This document shows positions 37,306-46,036 of a stretch of 64,000 nucleotides of DNA, one piece after another. Made by a program: the position numbers and the translations under genes. The first letter of the stretch is position 1. Every line of letters starts with the position of its first letter. The stretch comes from Planctomycetota bacterium (GTDB taxonomy: Bacteria; Planctomycetota; UBA1135; GCA-002686595): assembly GCA_004357655.1 (NCBI GenBank), contig SMVQ01000066.1, positions 1-64,000 on the forward strand. Reading direction: 5' to 3'. The notes under the pieces were generated by a model. It made no database searches, had not been told where the DNA came from, and saw only the letters and a list, made by a program, of their open reading frames with translations.

Positions 37306-38259
37306 TCAATCGGCCCCTCCCGCGCGGGGCCCGCCCGGGGGCTCCGGCGTCCCAGGCTCCGGTGTCCAACGGACGGCGAGGGCGAAGATCACGGCCGTCA
37401 CGCAGGCGCCCACCCAGGCGCCGTCGAGCCCCGCGAGGCTCCGACCGCGGCCGAGAAATGGCGGGAGGGCCGCGAGCACCAGCGCTAGCGCGACCGCGGG
37501 CCGGGGCAGGCCGGCCGCTTCGAGGCGGTGGGCCAGGTGCCGCCGGTCCCCCACCCATGGCGCCTGCCCGCGACTCAGGCGCACGAAGACGAGGCGGCCG
37601 AGGTCGAGGAGCGGCAGGAGCAGCGCTAGGCGGGCCGCGGGGTGCCAGGCGATGAGCAGGCCCACGACGTGGCTGCCGGAGTCCCCGAGGTAGGCGGCCG
37701 GCGCGCCGCCCCGCCGCCAGGGCAGGTTGAAGGGTAGGAACCCGAGCAGCGCGGACCGGACGGCGGCGACGGGCGCGAACGCGAGCAGGCCGAGCGCGAC
37801 CACGGCGCCGTCGGCGTTGTCGAAGGTGTTGATCGCGTTCATCGCCACGACCGCGAGCAGGCAGCCGAGCGCCCGCTGCGCGAGGTCGCCCTCGAAGCCC
37901 GGCACCAGCACGAGGAGCAGCCCGACCGCGCACTGGCCGAGGAGCTTCGTGCCCGGCGGGAGCCCGCCCCGCCGGCGATCGTCCGCGAGCCCGAGCAGGA
38001 GCGCGCCGACGAGGGCGGGCCAGGGCAGGCCGGGCGGCGCCCCGCCCAGGGCGCTCGCGACGAGCAGCCCCACGAGGAGGACCGCGCCGCCGACGAGCGG
38101 CACGGGTTCCGTGCGCGGCTTGCGCAACGCCTCGCTGCCCGCGCGACGATCGATCCAGGCCGTGCGGTGCGCGACCCACACGAACGCCGGCGTCGCGAGC
38201 AGCACCGTCGCGAGCACGGCCGCGGAGATGAGCGCTGATTGCGGATCGGAGAGGCTCAC
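37306..38259 (-). CDS. MraY/WecA-type polyprenyl-phosphate glycosyl-1-phosphate transferase
   Basis: A 317-residue membrane enzyme with about ten hydrophobic helices from GTG 38259. Active-site blocks are RKPRTEPVPLVGG, the LGLADD Asp pair, NAINTFDNADGAVV, the YLGDSGSHVVG catalytic Asp, and GDRRHLAHRL. It transfers a sugar-1-phosphate (GlcNAc-1-P or similar) from UDP-sugar to undecaprenyl phosphate, starting a surface glycan. The last block fits WecA/TagO-like members rather than MraY. The start overlaps the nadD stop by 4 nt (GTGA), supporting co-translation. True mraY would lie in a dcw cluster, which is absent here. Confidence 0.83.
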   Translation of the reverse strand: MSLSDPQSALISAAVLATVLLATPAFVWVAHRTAWIDRRAGSEALRKPRTEPVPLVGGAVLLVGLLVASALGGAPPGLPWPALVGALLLGLADDRRRGGLPPGTKLLGQCAVGLLLVLVPGFEGDLAQRALGCLLAVVAMNAINTFDNADGAVVALGLLAFAPVAAVRSALLGFLPFNLPWRRGGAPAAYLGDSGSHVVGLLIAWHPAARLALLLPLLDLGRLVFVRLSRGQAPWVGDRRHLAHRLEAAGLPRPAVALALVLAALPPFLGRGRSLAGLDGAWVGACVTAVIFALAVRWTPEPGTPEPPGGPRAGGAD

Positions 38260-38897
38260 GATGCCGGGCGATAGAGCCCGCTGCTGCGGATGTAGGCCGC
38301 CACGAGCCCTGGAACTTCCGCGCCCGGATCCGCCCCGGCCGCCAGCCGCGCCCGCAGGTCTGACGCGCTCACGGTCACGGGCGGAAGCTCCAGGTATCCG
38401 CGCTCGAGCTTCAGTGCGAGCGGCTCCGGCAACCCGGAGCAGACCTCGCGCAGCACGTCCGCGCCGCGCGCCTCGCCCGCACGGAAGACCACGATCGGCT
38501 GGACGCGCTCGAGCAACCCGCGCGCGTCGCGCCAGCCCATGAGACCGGCGAGGTTGTCGGTGCCGATGATCAGGTGGATGTCGACGTCGTCCGCCTCGCC
38601 CACGGCAGCAGGGAGCTCGCGTACCGTGTCCACGGTGTAGGAAGGTCCGGGCCGGTCGAGCTCGATGCCGCACGCGGACCAGCTCGGCTCGCCCGCGATC
38701 GCGAGCCCCACCATCGCGAGCCGGTCGGCGCCGGATGCCAGGACGATGTCGGGCTTGTGCGGCGGCCGGGCGGCGGGCACGAACACGACCCGGTCGAGCT
38801 CGAAGGCCGCCTGGGCCGCGCGCGCCGCGTGCAGATGCCCGCGGTGGATCGGGTCGAACGAGCCACCGAGGAGGCCCAGTCTACGGCGGGGATTCAT
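38256..38897 (-). CDS. nadD: Nicotinate-nucleotide adenylyltransferase NadD
   Basis: A 213-residue nucleotidyltransferase with the N-terminal GGSFDPIHRGH signature (HxGH motif), VFVPAARPPHKPD, and the C-terminal SASDLRARLAAG segment (normally the ISSTxIR motif). It adenylates nicotinate mononucleotide in NAD synthesis. The final motif reads SASDLR rather than STxIR, a modest change. It heads the nadD - WecA-like - phosphoesterase - yidC - mnmE series. The ribosome silencing factor gene rsfS, a common neighbour, is absent. Confidence 0.93.
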   Translation of the reverse strand: MNPRRRLGLLGGSFDPIHRGHLHAARAAQAAFELDRVVFVPAARPPHKPDIVLASGADRLAMVGLAIAGEPSWSACGIELDRPGPSYTVDTVRELPAAVGEADDVDIHLIIGTDNLAGLMGWRDARGLLERVQPIVVFRAGEARGADVLREVCSGLPEPLALKLERGYLELPPVTVSASDLRARLAAGADPGAEVPGLVAAYIRSSGLYRPAS

Positions 38898-39141
38898 CCG
38901 CGGTCGCCCCCTCCCGAAGCGTTACCCGGAAGGCGGCGGAGGTAGTGTCGCGAGGCGGTCCGTTCCGACCTCCGCACCGTTTCCCCGTGGCGTGTTCCAA
39001 TCTGCATCCGATGCCTCCTGGCGGGCGCAATTCTCGGCCAGGACTGGACTTCAGTCCACATGTCGCGGATGATCTTCGCTCCGTCGGGGCTTCCGAATCC
39101 CTGACTCCCCCACCCCTCCCCCGCGTTTTGCGCAGGTGCCC
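38898..39141. other. Divergent intergenic region, nadD / lipoprotein gene
   Basis: The 244-bp gap between divergent genes should contain both promoters. It carries a 14-nt inverted repeat TGGACTTCAGTCCA at 39045-39058, which could be an operator. No -35/-10 pair is convincing and no coding frame is credible. Confidence 0.4.
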
Positions 39142-39774
39142 ATGAACCGGTCCCTCACCGCCCTTCTGCTCGCCGTCTCCGTCACCGCTGGCTGCGAGAC
39201 GAGCGGGGCCGACATGAACCGCCACTGGAGCGCGAGTTCGGTGCCGCCGCGTATGCAGCGCTACTTCCTGGGATACAACGCCGACAAGGACGGGCCGTAC
39301 CAGGAATTCCAATGGGATCGGAAGATGGACCTTCAGGTGACGTTGCGACGTCACCTGTTGAACATGAACCCCGACAACCCGAACCACCCCGAGTACAAGG
39401 CGCAATTCGAGCCGCGCCCGAACGCGAGTCCGCTCCCGGACCCGATCCCCTACGTGCACCTCGAGGGGGTCATACTCGGCCTCGTCGGCTGGGCCGCGGG
39501 GCTGGGACCGTTCGGTTCACTCGACTGGATCCCGATTCCGGTCGACTCGCTCATCGGCACGATGGGGCCCGGTGGATGGAACGAATTCGGCGCGGGCCTC
39601 GCCCAAACTTTCTCGCCCATCGCAGTGATCACTGCCTCGTTCCTCGACGCGAACTGGCCCGGCTACTCGGCTAGTGGTGAACCCGAGGAAGTGCCCACCA
39701 TCACGGAGCTCAAGGAGCAGGATGGATCGAGTTCGGCGAGACCCGTGGCGCGCGTCACGAAACTCGGAGAGTAG
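39142..39774 (+). CDS. Hypothetical lipoprotein
   Basis: From ATG 39142 the protein has 210 residues. The N-terminus (MNRSLTALLLAVSVTAGCE) is a lipoprotein signal with Cys 18 of VTAGC as the lipid site. The mature part has a charged first half and then a Gly/Pro-rich hydrophobic patch (VILGLVGWAAGLGPFG) and FSPIAVITASF, which may embed in the envelope. I recognise no family. A GTG at 39136 is an alternative start. It is single, with a strong hairpin after its stop. Confidence 0.65.
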   Translation: MNRSLTALLLAVSVTAGCETSGADMNRHWSASSVPPRMQRYFLGYNADKDGPYQEFQWDRKMDLQVTLRRHLLNMNPDNPNHPEYKAQFEPRPNASPLPDPIPYVHLEGVILGLVGWAAGLGPFGSLDWIPIPVDSLIGTMGPGGWNEFGAGLAQTFSPIAVITASFLDANWPGYSASGEPEEVPTITELKEQDGSSSARPVARVTKLGE

Positions 39775-39797
39775 GCCCACCTATTCGCGACCGACCC

Positions 39798-39827
39798 TGA
39801 GGCGGACCGGTGCGCCGGTCCGCCTCA
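39798..39827. terminator. Bidirectional hairpin terminator between lipoprotein and miaA
   Basis: A perfect 13-bp inverted repeat (39798-39810 with 39815-39827) encloses a TGCG tetraloop. Its right arm contains the miaA stop codon, and it lies 24 bp past the lipoprotein stop. No T-run follows on either strand, so the read-out is structural only. Confidence 0.6.
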
Positions 39828-40817
39828 TCGCATTCCTGGGCCGTCCCATGCCAAGGCGCGCAGGACCTCGCCTCCGAGCTCCGGCGAGGCCGTGCCGACC
39901 GGAGCACTGCGCCAATCGATCGCGAACTTCCGGTACCAGGTGCCCTGCCGGCGGGCGAAGCGCCGGGTCTTCTGGGTGATCCGGTCGCGCGCCGCGTCAC
40001 GATCTATTTCACCGTCCGCCCACGCGAGGACATCCGCATAGCCCAGGGCCTGCGCGGCGCCGGGTCCGAACCCAGGATCAGCGCGCACAGCGAGCGCCTC
40101 TTCCCGCCACCCGGCGTCGAGCATGGCCTCCGTCCTCTGCCGGATCCGTTCGCTCAGGAGCTCGCCGGCGGATTGGAGCCCGACGATGCGGGCCGCGCGC
40201 TCCCGGGGGCCCGCCGGCCCACCCCATTCGCGCTGCCAGGCCGAGAGCGGGCGGCCGGTCTGCTCGAGAACCTCGAGCGCTCGGACGACGCGTTTCGTGT
40301 CGTTCGCGTGGATGCGTCCGCCCGATTCCGGATCGAGCCGCGTGAGCTCGGCGTGCGCGGCGGCGCTTCCGAGCGTCCTCACGCGCTCCTCGATCGAACG
40401 CCGGAGGTCGCGATCCACGGGCGGGCCCTCGAACAGACCGCGCAGCAGCGCAGCGAGCCAGAAACCGGTGCCGCCCACGAAGAGCGCCCGGCGACCGCGC
40501 GCCCGGACGTCCGCGAGCGCCAGACGCGCGTCCGCGAGCCAGCGCTGGACGTCGTAGGTCTCCGAGGGCTCGACGAGGTCCACGAGGTGGTGCGGGACGC
40601 GCGCGCGCTCTGCCCGCGTCGGCTTGGCCGTGCCGATGTCCATGCCGCGGTAGACGAGCATCGAGTCGAGCGACAGGATCTCGGCCCCCGCGCGCTCAGC
40701 GATCGCCAGGGCGAGGGCGGTCTTGCCCGAAGCGGTCGGCCCGACGAGGAGGCGCAGAGGCTCGCGATCCAGGGGATCGCCGTCCTCCGCGGGGGACTGC
40801 GCGGAATGGGTTGCCAT
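39825..40817 (-). CDS. miaA: tRNA dimethylallyltransferase MiaA
   Basis: A 330-residue enzyme with P-loop GPTASGKTALALAIA, DSMLVYRGMDIGTAKPT, HHLVDLVEPSETYDV and VGGTGFWLAALLRGL in the order found in MiaA. It transfers dimethylallyl from DMAPP to A37 of tRNAs that read UNN codons. ATG 40817 was chosen because it lies 18 residues before the first conserved block; the frame upstream is non-conserved. The length is slightly above the usual 300-316. It is a single gene, divergent from the next one across about 70 bp. Confidence 0.95.
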   Translation of the reverse strand: MATHSAQSPAEDGDPLDREPLRLLVGPTASGKTALALAIAERAGAEILSLDSMLVYRGMDIGTAKPTRAERARVPHHLVDLVEPSETYDVQRWLADARLALADVRARGRRALFVGGTGFWLAALLRGLFEGPPVDRDLRRSIEERVRTLGSAAAHAELTRLDPESGGRIHANDTKRVVRALEVLEQTGRPLSAWQREWGGPAGPRERAARIVGLQSAGELLSERIRQRTEAMLDAGWREEALAVRADPGFGPGAAQALGYADVLAWADGEIDRDAARDRITQKTRRFARRQGTWYRKFAIDWRSAPVGTASPELGGEVLRALAWDGPGMR

Positions 40818-40887
40818 CGGTCCTCGAAGCGCGGATTCTAACCGTCCTCCGGGCCATCGATGGCCCCTCCTCCCCGTAGGCCGAACC

Positions 40888-41862
40888 ATGTGCATCGCCC
40901 CCATCGTCCTTCTCGCCCTCTCCCAGGCTGTGGCGGCGCCACAGGACGCCACGCCGCAGCGCGGGCCCGCGCTCGTGCCCCCGCGCGGAACGCAGACGTC
41001 GACGGCACCGCTGCTCGCGAGCGACGGCGAGCCTGCGACCCCCGGCCGCATCCCCACGGACGCGACGCCCGAGGCGCGCGCCCTGTGGGCGAAGGTCCTG
41101 CGCGCCGCCCTCGTGCCGGGCGGGGGCGAGCCCGTCCCCGTGCACTCGTTCGACCTCGGCTTCGACATCGAGTACCGCCGCACAGACGGCAAGAACCATT
41201 TCAAGGCGCGCTACGTCTTCTCCGCGAAGGAGGGCTGGATCCGCTGCGAGGTGGTGGGCAAGGATCGCGTCCAGCTGCGCGGCCGTGACGGCGACTGGCT
41301 GTTCCTGGAGGGACGCTGGGTACCGCTCGAGGACCGCCACACTCGCGAAGCGCAACGCGAGCTTGCCGAGTGGATCTCGATCGCGAACAACTTCATCGCG
41401 CTCACGAATCCGAAGTCACTCAGGATCGTTCGCCTCGCGAAGCGCGGAGTCCCGGAGGCGACCTGGTGGCCGACGGATGAGGCCAGAAAGCGCGCGAGCG
41501 GACTCGACTGGATCGAGGTCGCGAGCCCGGACTTCCGCCTCTTTCAGTCGGTGAAGAGCGGACGCGCGACCCCCGTCTTCGTGGCGCTACTCGGCACGAA
41601 CCGAGAGACGAGCGCAATCGAGCAGGCCGTCCTGCACGAGGACGACAGCGGCGCGATGGTGCTCGAATCCACCCTGCTCGTCACGATCGAGAAGTGGACG
41701 ACCCTGGACGGCTACCGCGTACCCTTGAACATGCTCGTCTACAACCCCGACCTCCGTCGCTCGCCCTGGGTCTTCAAGGCGCGACCCGGCGCGGACATGT
41801 GGCTCGAGAAGGGCGGCCGGCTGAACCCGGAGCTTCCGGCCGAGACGTTCCTTCCGAACTGA
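40888..41862 (+). CDS. Secreted hypothetical protein (possible LolA-like fold)
   Basis: A 324-residue protein from ATG 40888 with a short signal peptide (IVLLALSQAVAAPQ). The mature part is beta-rich: HSFDLGFDIEYRRTDGKNHF, RYVFSAKEGWIRCEVVGKD and VQLRGRDGDWLFLEGRW suggest a half-barrel similar to LolA/outer-membrane lipoprotein-sorting folds, but I cannot assign a family. The second half includes ALLGTNRETSAIEQAVL and LVTIEKWTTLDGYRVPLNM. It converges with mutL, leaving a 2-bp gap. The function is unknown. Confidence 0.65.
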   Translation: MCIAPIVLLALSQAVAAPQDATPQRGPALVPPRGTQTSTAPLLASDGEPATPGRIPTDATPEARALWAKVLRAALVPGGGEPVPVHSFDLGFDIEYRRTDGKNHFKARYVFSAKEGWIRCEVVGKDRVQLRGRDGDWLFLEGRWVPLEDRHTREAQRELAEWISIANNFIALTNPKSLRIVRLAKRGVPEATWWPTDEARKRASGLDWIEVASPDFRLFQSVKSGRATPVFVALLGTNRETSAIEQAVLHEDDSGAMVLESTLLVTIEKWTTLDGYRVPLNMLVYNPDLRRSPWVFKARPGADMWLEKGGRLNPELPAETFLPN

Positions 41863-41864
41863 CG

Positions 41865-43712
41865 CTACCGGCGGTGGAACGCCTTCTCGAGGTCGGCGAG
41901 GCTGAAGCGCACGCGCGTCGGCCGCGCGTGCGGGCAGGTCTGATCCGTCTCGAGCTCGCGGGCGCGCTCGAGGAGTGTGCGGATCTCGTCTTCGGTGAGC
42001 TCGTCTCCGGCCATGATCGACGACCGGCACGCTGCGCTGTGGAGGACCTCCTCGATCACGTCCTCCGCATCCGGTGGATGGCCGGTGCGCGCCAGGATCT
42101 CGATGAGGTCGCGCACGACGCCCTCCGCGTCGGGATTCTTCAGCCGTGCCGGCAGCCCGCTCACGGCGATCGTCGTCGCACCGAGCACGGCGAGATCGAT
42201 GCCGATTCGCCCCAGCGCCTCGAAGTGCCCGGAGAGCAGTAGCGCATCCGCCTTGGAGACCTCGACGAGCTCGGGGACGAGGTAACGCTGCGTCTCCACC
42301 TGGCCCGCGCGCACGTCGCGCCGAAGGAGCTCGAACGTCATGCGCTCGTGCAGAGCGTGCTGGTCGATGATCTCGAAGCCGTCCGGCAGGGCGCGCACGA
42401 GGTACGTGCGCGCGACCTGCAGGAAGGGGCCGCGCAGCTCGTCGCGCGCTTCCCACGCTTCACGCGCATCCGCGAGCCGGGCTCCGGGCGCGACTCCGTC
42501 CGTGCGCCCGGCCGCGTGCGCGCCGGAGGACGGCGGCGCCGGACGCGGGATCTCGAACGGCTGCCCGGGGACCTCGCGGACGACCACCGCTTCGGCTTCG
42601 CCGGCGGGCAGCGGGCCCGGGTTCGGCAGGACACCCTGGCGTACGTCCTCGCCCCCCTCGCGGCGCCACATCGAGTGCAGCATCGACTCGCCGGGCGTCG
42701 CCATGTCCGTCTTGCGCACGCTCTCGCGCAGGGCGTTCACGAGGAAGCCGAACAGGCGGCGCTGATCGCGGAAACGCACCTCCGACTTCGACGGGTGTAC
42801 GTTCACGTCGACCTTGGCGGGGTCGAGCGCGAGCTGAAGGAACACGACGGGTTGACGGCCTTCGACCAGAAAACCGCGGTAGCCCTCGCGCAGCACGCGC
42901 GAGAGCACCTTGTCGCGCAGGGAGCGCCCGTTCAGGAACCACATCTGCCGGGCCGTGTCGCGACGCGAGAATCGCGGCGGGGCGACGAACCCGAAGACCC
43001 GCGTATCGCCGTCGACAGCGTCGACCTCCACGAGCGCTTCCGATAGCTCGGCGCCGAAAGTGCGGCGGATGCGCGCACGGAAGTCCATGTCGGGCTCGAC
43101 CTCGAACAGCCGCCGTCCGTCGTGCGTCGCCACGAAGCCGACGCCCGAGTGCGCGAGGGCCGTGCGCTGCACGATGTCGAGGCAGCGCGCGAGCTCGGTC
43201 GACGTCCGCTTGAGGAACCGCCTCCGCGCCGGCGTGTTGAAGAAGATGTCGCGCACCTCGAGGATCGTGCCCTTCGGCCCCCCCGCCTCGCGCACGTCCG
43301 ACAGGCGCCCGCCCTCGTTCTCGATGCGCCACCCGAGCTCGAGCTCCGGCAGCCGCGAGTACAAGGAGCAGCGCGCGATGGACCCCATCGACGCGAGCGC
43401 CTCGCCGCGAAACCCCAGGCTCGCGATGTGCTCGAGGTCTTCGGGCACGCACAGCTTGCTCGTCGCGTGCGAGACGAAGGCGAGCGCGACGTCCTCCGCG
43501 CCCATGCCCGTCCCGTCGTCGGTGATGCGCACGAGCTTGACGCCACCCTCCTCGAGGTCGATCTGGATCCGCGTCGCCCCCGCGTCGAGCGCATTCTCGA
43601 GCAGCTCCTTGACGACGGAGGCCGGGCGCTCGATCACCTCCCCCGCCGCGATCTGGTTGCGGACGACCTCGGGCAGGACTGCGATGCGGGCGGTGGCGGA
43701 GGGCGTGGGCAT
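41865..43712 (-). CDS. mutL: DNA mismatch repair protein MutL
   Basis: A 615-residue MutL. The GHKL ATPase is clear: IAAGEVIERPASVVKELLENALDAG, ITDDGTGM, ATSKL, and SLGFRGEALASM. The C-terminal domain holds the endonuclease motif DQHALHERMTFE, which fits DQHA-x2-E-x4-E, with ACRSSIMAG and CPHARPT, so this MutL is likely a nicking endonuclease like those of bacteria without MutH. Start ATG 43712 follows the usual N-terminus; ATG 43748 adds 12 residues. mutS is not in the window. Confidence 0.95.
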   Translation of the reverse strand: MPTPSATARIAVLPEVVRNQIAAGEVIERPASVVKELLENALDAGATRIQIDLEEGGVKLVRITDDGTGMGAEDVALAFVSHATSKLCVPEDLEHIASLGFRGEALASMGSIARCSLYSRLPELELGWRIENEGGRLSDVREAGGPKGTILEVRDIFFNTPARRRFLKRTSTELARCLDIVQRTALAHSGVGFVATHDGRRLFEVEPDMDFRARIRRTFGAELSEALVEVDAVDGDTRVFGFVAPPRFSRRDTARQMWFLNGRSLRDKVLSRVLREGYRGFLVEGRQPVVFLQLALDPAKVDVNVHPSKSEVRFRDQRRLFGFLVNALRESVRKTDMATPGESMLHSMWRREGGEDVRQGVLPNPGPLPAGEAEAVVVREVPGQPFEIPRPAPPSSGAHAAGRTDGVAPGARLADAREAWEARDELRGPFLQVARTYLVRALPDGFEIIDQHALHERMTFELLRRDVRAGQVETQRYLVPELVEVSKADALLLSGHFEALGRIGIDLAVLGATTIAVSGLPARLKNPDAEGVVRDLIEILARTGHPPDAEDVIEEVLHSAACRSSIMAGDELTEDEIRTLLERARELETDQTCPHARPTRVRFSLADLEKAFHRR

Positions 43713-44030
43713 GGGGAGTATCTTAGAACCCCGATTCCCTCCGGCCATGGGCGTGTCTCATCCTCGCCCCGCCTCACGAACCGGAAGAGCTGGGAAGGAA
43801 GGCGAGCAGGGAGCGGAGAGGAGATCGACGGCCTTGCCGCTCAGGGCCCGTCCGAGGACAACTGCAAGGTTGCGCCGGCCCTCGCCGCCCCTGGCTGTGT
43901 TGCGGGGTCCCCTTCGAACGACCCACAGGGGTCGTCTCGATCGACCTTTGGCAGACGGGGCTCACCTCCCCGAGTCTCCAGCGCATACGAATCCATGCGC
44001 CCCGCCAGGAACGACGATGGCTCGCCGAGA
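43713..44030. other. Intergenic region between holA and mutL with a repeat element
   Basis: This 318-bp gap between two minus-strand genes has no credible coding frame. It contains a dispersed repeat copy (43844-43905) and a short hairpin with arms 43918-43924 and 43929-43935 (7 bp, ACAG loop) that could end holA transcription. Any mutL promoter would lie near its 43712 start, but none is convincing. Confidence 0.45.
43844..43905. repeat. Dispersed intergenic repeat, copy A
   Basis: Two blocks are shared with the copy at 58291-58405: GGGCCCGTCCG at 43844-43854, and a 21-nt block at 43885-43905. The reverse complement of the latter matches 58385-58405 at 18 of 21 positions. The blocks have a different relative orientation in the two copies, so this looks like part of a palindromic or degenerate element. 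Confidence 0.4.
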
Positions 44031-45164
44031 CTAGCGCCTCTTCTCGGACGGGTCCTTGCGACGCCTCCAGCGCAGCGCGAGCACGACGAAGTCGTTCACG
44101 TCGACGCGGGCGCCCGTCCGCGAGCGGCGCTCGAGGGCGGCGAGGTCGCCGAGCGCGCGCTCCCACTCCTCTGGCGAGCGCTTCTGGACTCGGGCCTCGA
44201 AGGCCTTCTTCGCCATGGGTCCGCCGCGGACGCCGGCGGCGGACGCCGCGCGATCCATCGTCGCGCCGGCGGCGAGAGCGTGCGAGCCAGCCACCGCTTC
44301 GCGCGCCTTGCCCGTGAGCGCGCCGAGGAGCATCACGATCAGCCCTGCCCGATCGACGCTTCGGGCCCCGTCGCGACCGCGGAAGCCGGCGTCGAAGAGC
44401 GCCTCGAGTCCGGCGACCGCGCGATCGGCTTCGCCTGTGAGCAGGTGCTCCGCGATCTCGTAGGGCGAGCTCCCCGATTCCCACGCCACGAGCTCCCGGA
44501 GGCCGTGCCCGTCGCGGTCCCGCAGCGTCTCGAGCCGCGCTTCGAGCGCGTAGAGGTCGCCGCCCGTGGCCGCGGCGACGTAGACCGCCTCGTCGGGGGC
44601 GATCGCCACCTTCATCGCCCGCGCCCGCGCGACCGCCCACACGGCGAGTTCCGCCTTCCGCGGGTCCGGGTCCCAGGGCGGCGGCGTCTCCCACAGTTTG
44701 CGGCAGGTGACGACGCGCCCGCCCGCGGTCTTCACGGCCTTCACGAGCGCGTTGTCCACGCGAATCGACTCCGCCGTGAGCACGATCGTCCCCGGCTCGT
44801 CGCTCGCGAGTCGCGCGGTCGCGGCCGCGATGAACGCCGGCGCGTACTGCTTGCCGCTCTTGGCGAGGAGCGCGCCCACGTTCTGCACCAGGATGCAGCG
44901 CGCGGTCGCGAACAGCGCTCCGCCCGTCAGATCGTCGAGCAACCTCGAGAGTACGAACTCGGGATCCTTCGTGTCGTGCTTGCAGAGCTCGAAGCCGTGT
45001 CGCGTGGCGGCGTCGCACACGAGCCTCGCCGCCCGCTCGCGGAAGTAGCGCTCCTCGCCCTTGATCACGTAGCCGTGCGCCGGCTCGGTGCCGTCCCGCA
45101 GGCTGGCTTCGAGCTCGCGCAGCTCCTCCTCGGGGTGCGCTTCCTTCGCCTTGCGCGCTGCCAT
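44031..45164 (-). CDS. holA: DNA polymerase III subunit delta
   Basis: A 377-residue clamp-loader subunit of the HolA type. The N-terminal HGYVIKGEERYFRERAARL block, the SRLLDDLTGGALFATARCILVQ segment and the mid-domain VAPDEAVYVAAATGGDLYALEARLETL helical region follow the HolA order, although overall similarity to model HolA is weak. ATG 45164 overlaps the ubiA stop by 1 nt, making it the last gene of the menG-CPBP-ubiX-ubiA-holA operon. Function in loading the beta sliding clamp follows from the family. Confidence 0.78.
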   Translation of the reverse strand: MAARKAKEAHPEEELRELEASLRDGTEPAHGYVIKGEERYFRERAARLVCDAATRHGFELCKHDTKDPEFVLSRLLDDLTGGALFATARCILVQNVGALLAKSGKQYAPAFIAAATARLASDEPGTIVLTAESIRVDNALVKAVKTAGGRVVTCRKLWETPPPWDPDPRKAELAVWAVARARAMKVAIAPDEAVYVAAATGGDLYALEARLETLRDRDGHGLRELVAWESGSSPYEIAEHLLTGEADRAVAGLEALFDAGFRGRDGARSVDRAGLIVMLLGALTGKAREAVAGSHALAAGATMDRAASAAGVRGGPMAKKAFEARVQKRSPEEWERALGDLAALERRSRTGARVDVNDFVVLALRWRRRKDPSEKRR

Positions 45165-46036
45165 CAAGCCCCTCCGTGCAACAGGCCCAGGTCGAGCACG
45201 AGGCCGAGGAAGAGCGCCACTCCGACCCATCCGTTCAAGGTGAAGAAGGCGACGTCGACGCGCGAGAGATCATCCGGCGCGACGAGGCCGTGCTCCCACA
45301 CGAGCAATACGGCGGCGCCCGCGACGGCGAGCCAGTAGATCCAGCCGAGCCCCGCGAGGACCGCGACGAGGGCGAGGGCCATGACCGTGATGACGTGCAG
45401 CAGCGCGGAGGCGCGGAGCGCGGCCCTCAGCCCGAACCGGGCCGGGACGGAGTGCAGTCCCCGCGCGCCGTCGAACTCCGCGTCCTGACACGAGTAGATC
45501 AGGTCGAAGCCCGCGACCCAGGTCCACACCGCGGCCGCGAGCGCCAGCACGGGACGGAGGTCGCCCGCGAGGTCGCCGCGGACCGCGATCCAGGCGCCGA
45601 GCGGTGCGAGGGCGAGGGCCAGGCCGAGCGCGCCGTGCGCGAGGAAGCTCCAGCGCTTCACGTAGCTGTAGCCGAGGAGCACGGCCAGCACCGGCAGGGA
45701 GAGCTTGCCCGCGAGTGGATTGAGAGCGAAGGCCGCGCCGACGAACGCGGCGCTCGCGAGCACGACGAGGGTCGCGACCGCGCGCGGCGTGAGCACGCCC
45801 GCGGGGATCTCGCGGCCGCGCGTGCGCGGGTTCGCGGCGTCGAAGTCGCGGTCGACGAACCGGTTGAAGGCCATCGCGGCCGTGCGCGCGGCGACGGCGC
45901 AGACGACGATCCAGAACAGCACGCGCGGCGCGGGCAAGCCGCCGCTAGCGAGCCACGCGCCCTGCAGGGCGAAGGGCAGCGCGAAGATCGAGTGGCTGAA
46001 CTTGACCAGCGAGACGTAGTCGCGGACGCGCGTCAC
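45164..46036 (-). CDS. ubiA: UbiA-family prenyltransferase (4-hydroxybenzoate / MqnP-like)
   Basis: A 290-residue integral membrane prenyltransferase with about eight helices. The two Asp-rich Mg-binding motifs are NRFVDRDFDAANPRT and YSCQDAEFD, as in UbiA of 4-hydroxybenzoate type. In futalosine-using bacteria a UbiA-like MqnP prenylates 1,4-dihydroxy-6-naphthoate. The partners ubiX and ubiE/menG in the same operon fit menaquinone synthesis by that route, but the mqn ABCD genes are not in this window. It overlaps ubiX by 4 nt and holA by 1 nt. Confidence 0.88.
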   Translation of the reverse strand: MTRVRDYVSLVKFSHSIFALPFALQGAWLASGGLPAPRVLFWIVVCAVAARTAAMAFNRFVDRDFDAANPRTRGREIPAGVLTPRAVATLVVLASAAFVGAAFALNPLAGKLSLPVLAVLLGYSYVKRWSFLAHGALGLALALAPLGAWIAVRGDLAGDLRPVLALAAAVWTWVAGFDLIYSCQDAEFDGARGLHSVPARFGLRAALRASALLHVITVMALALVAVLAGLGWIYWLAVAGAAVLLVWEHGLVAPDDLSRVDVAFFTLNGWVGVALFLGLVLDLGLLHGGA

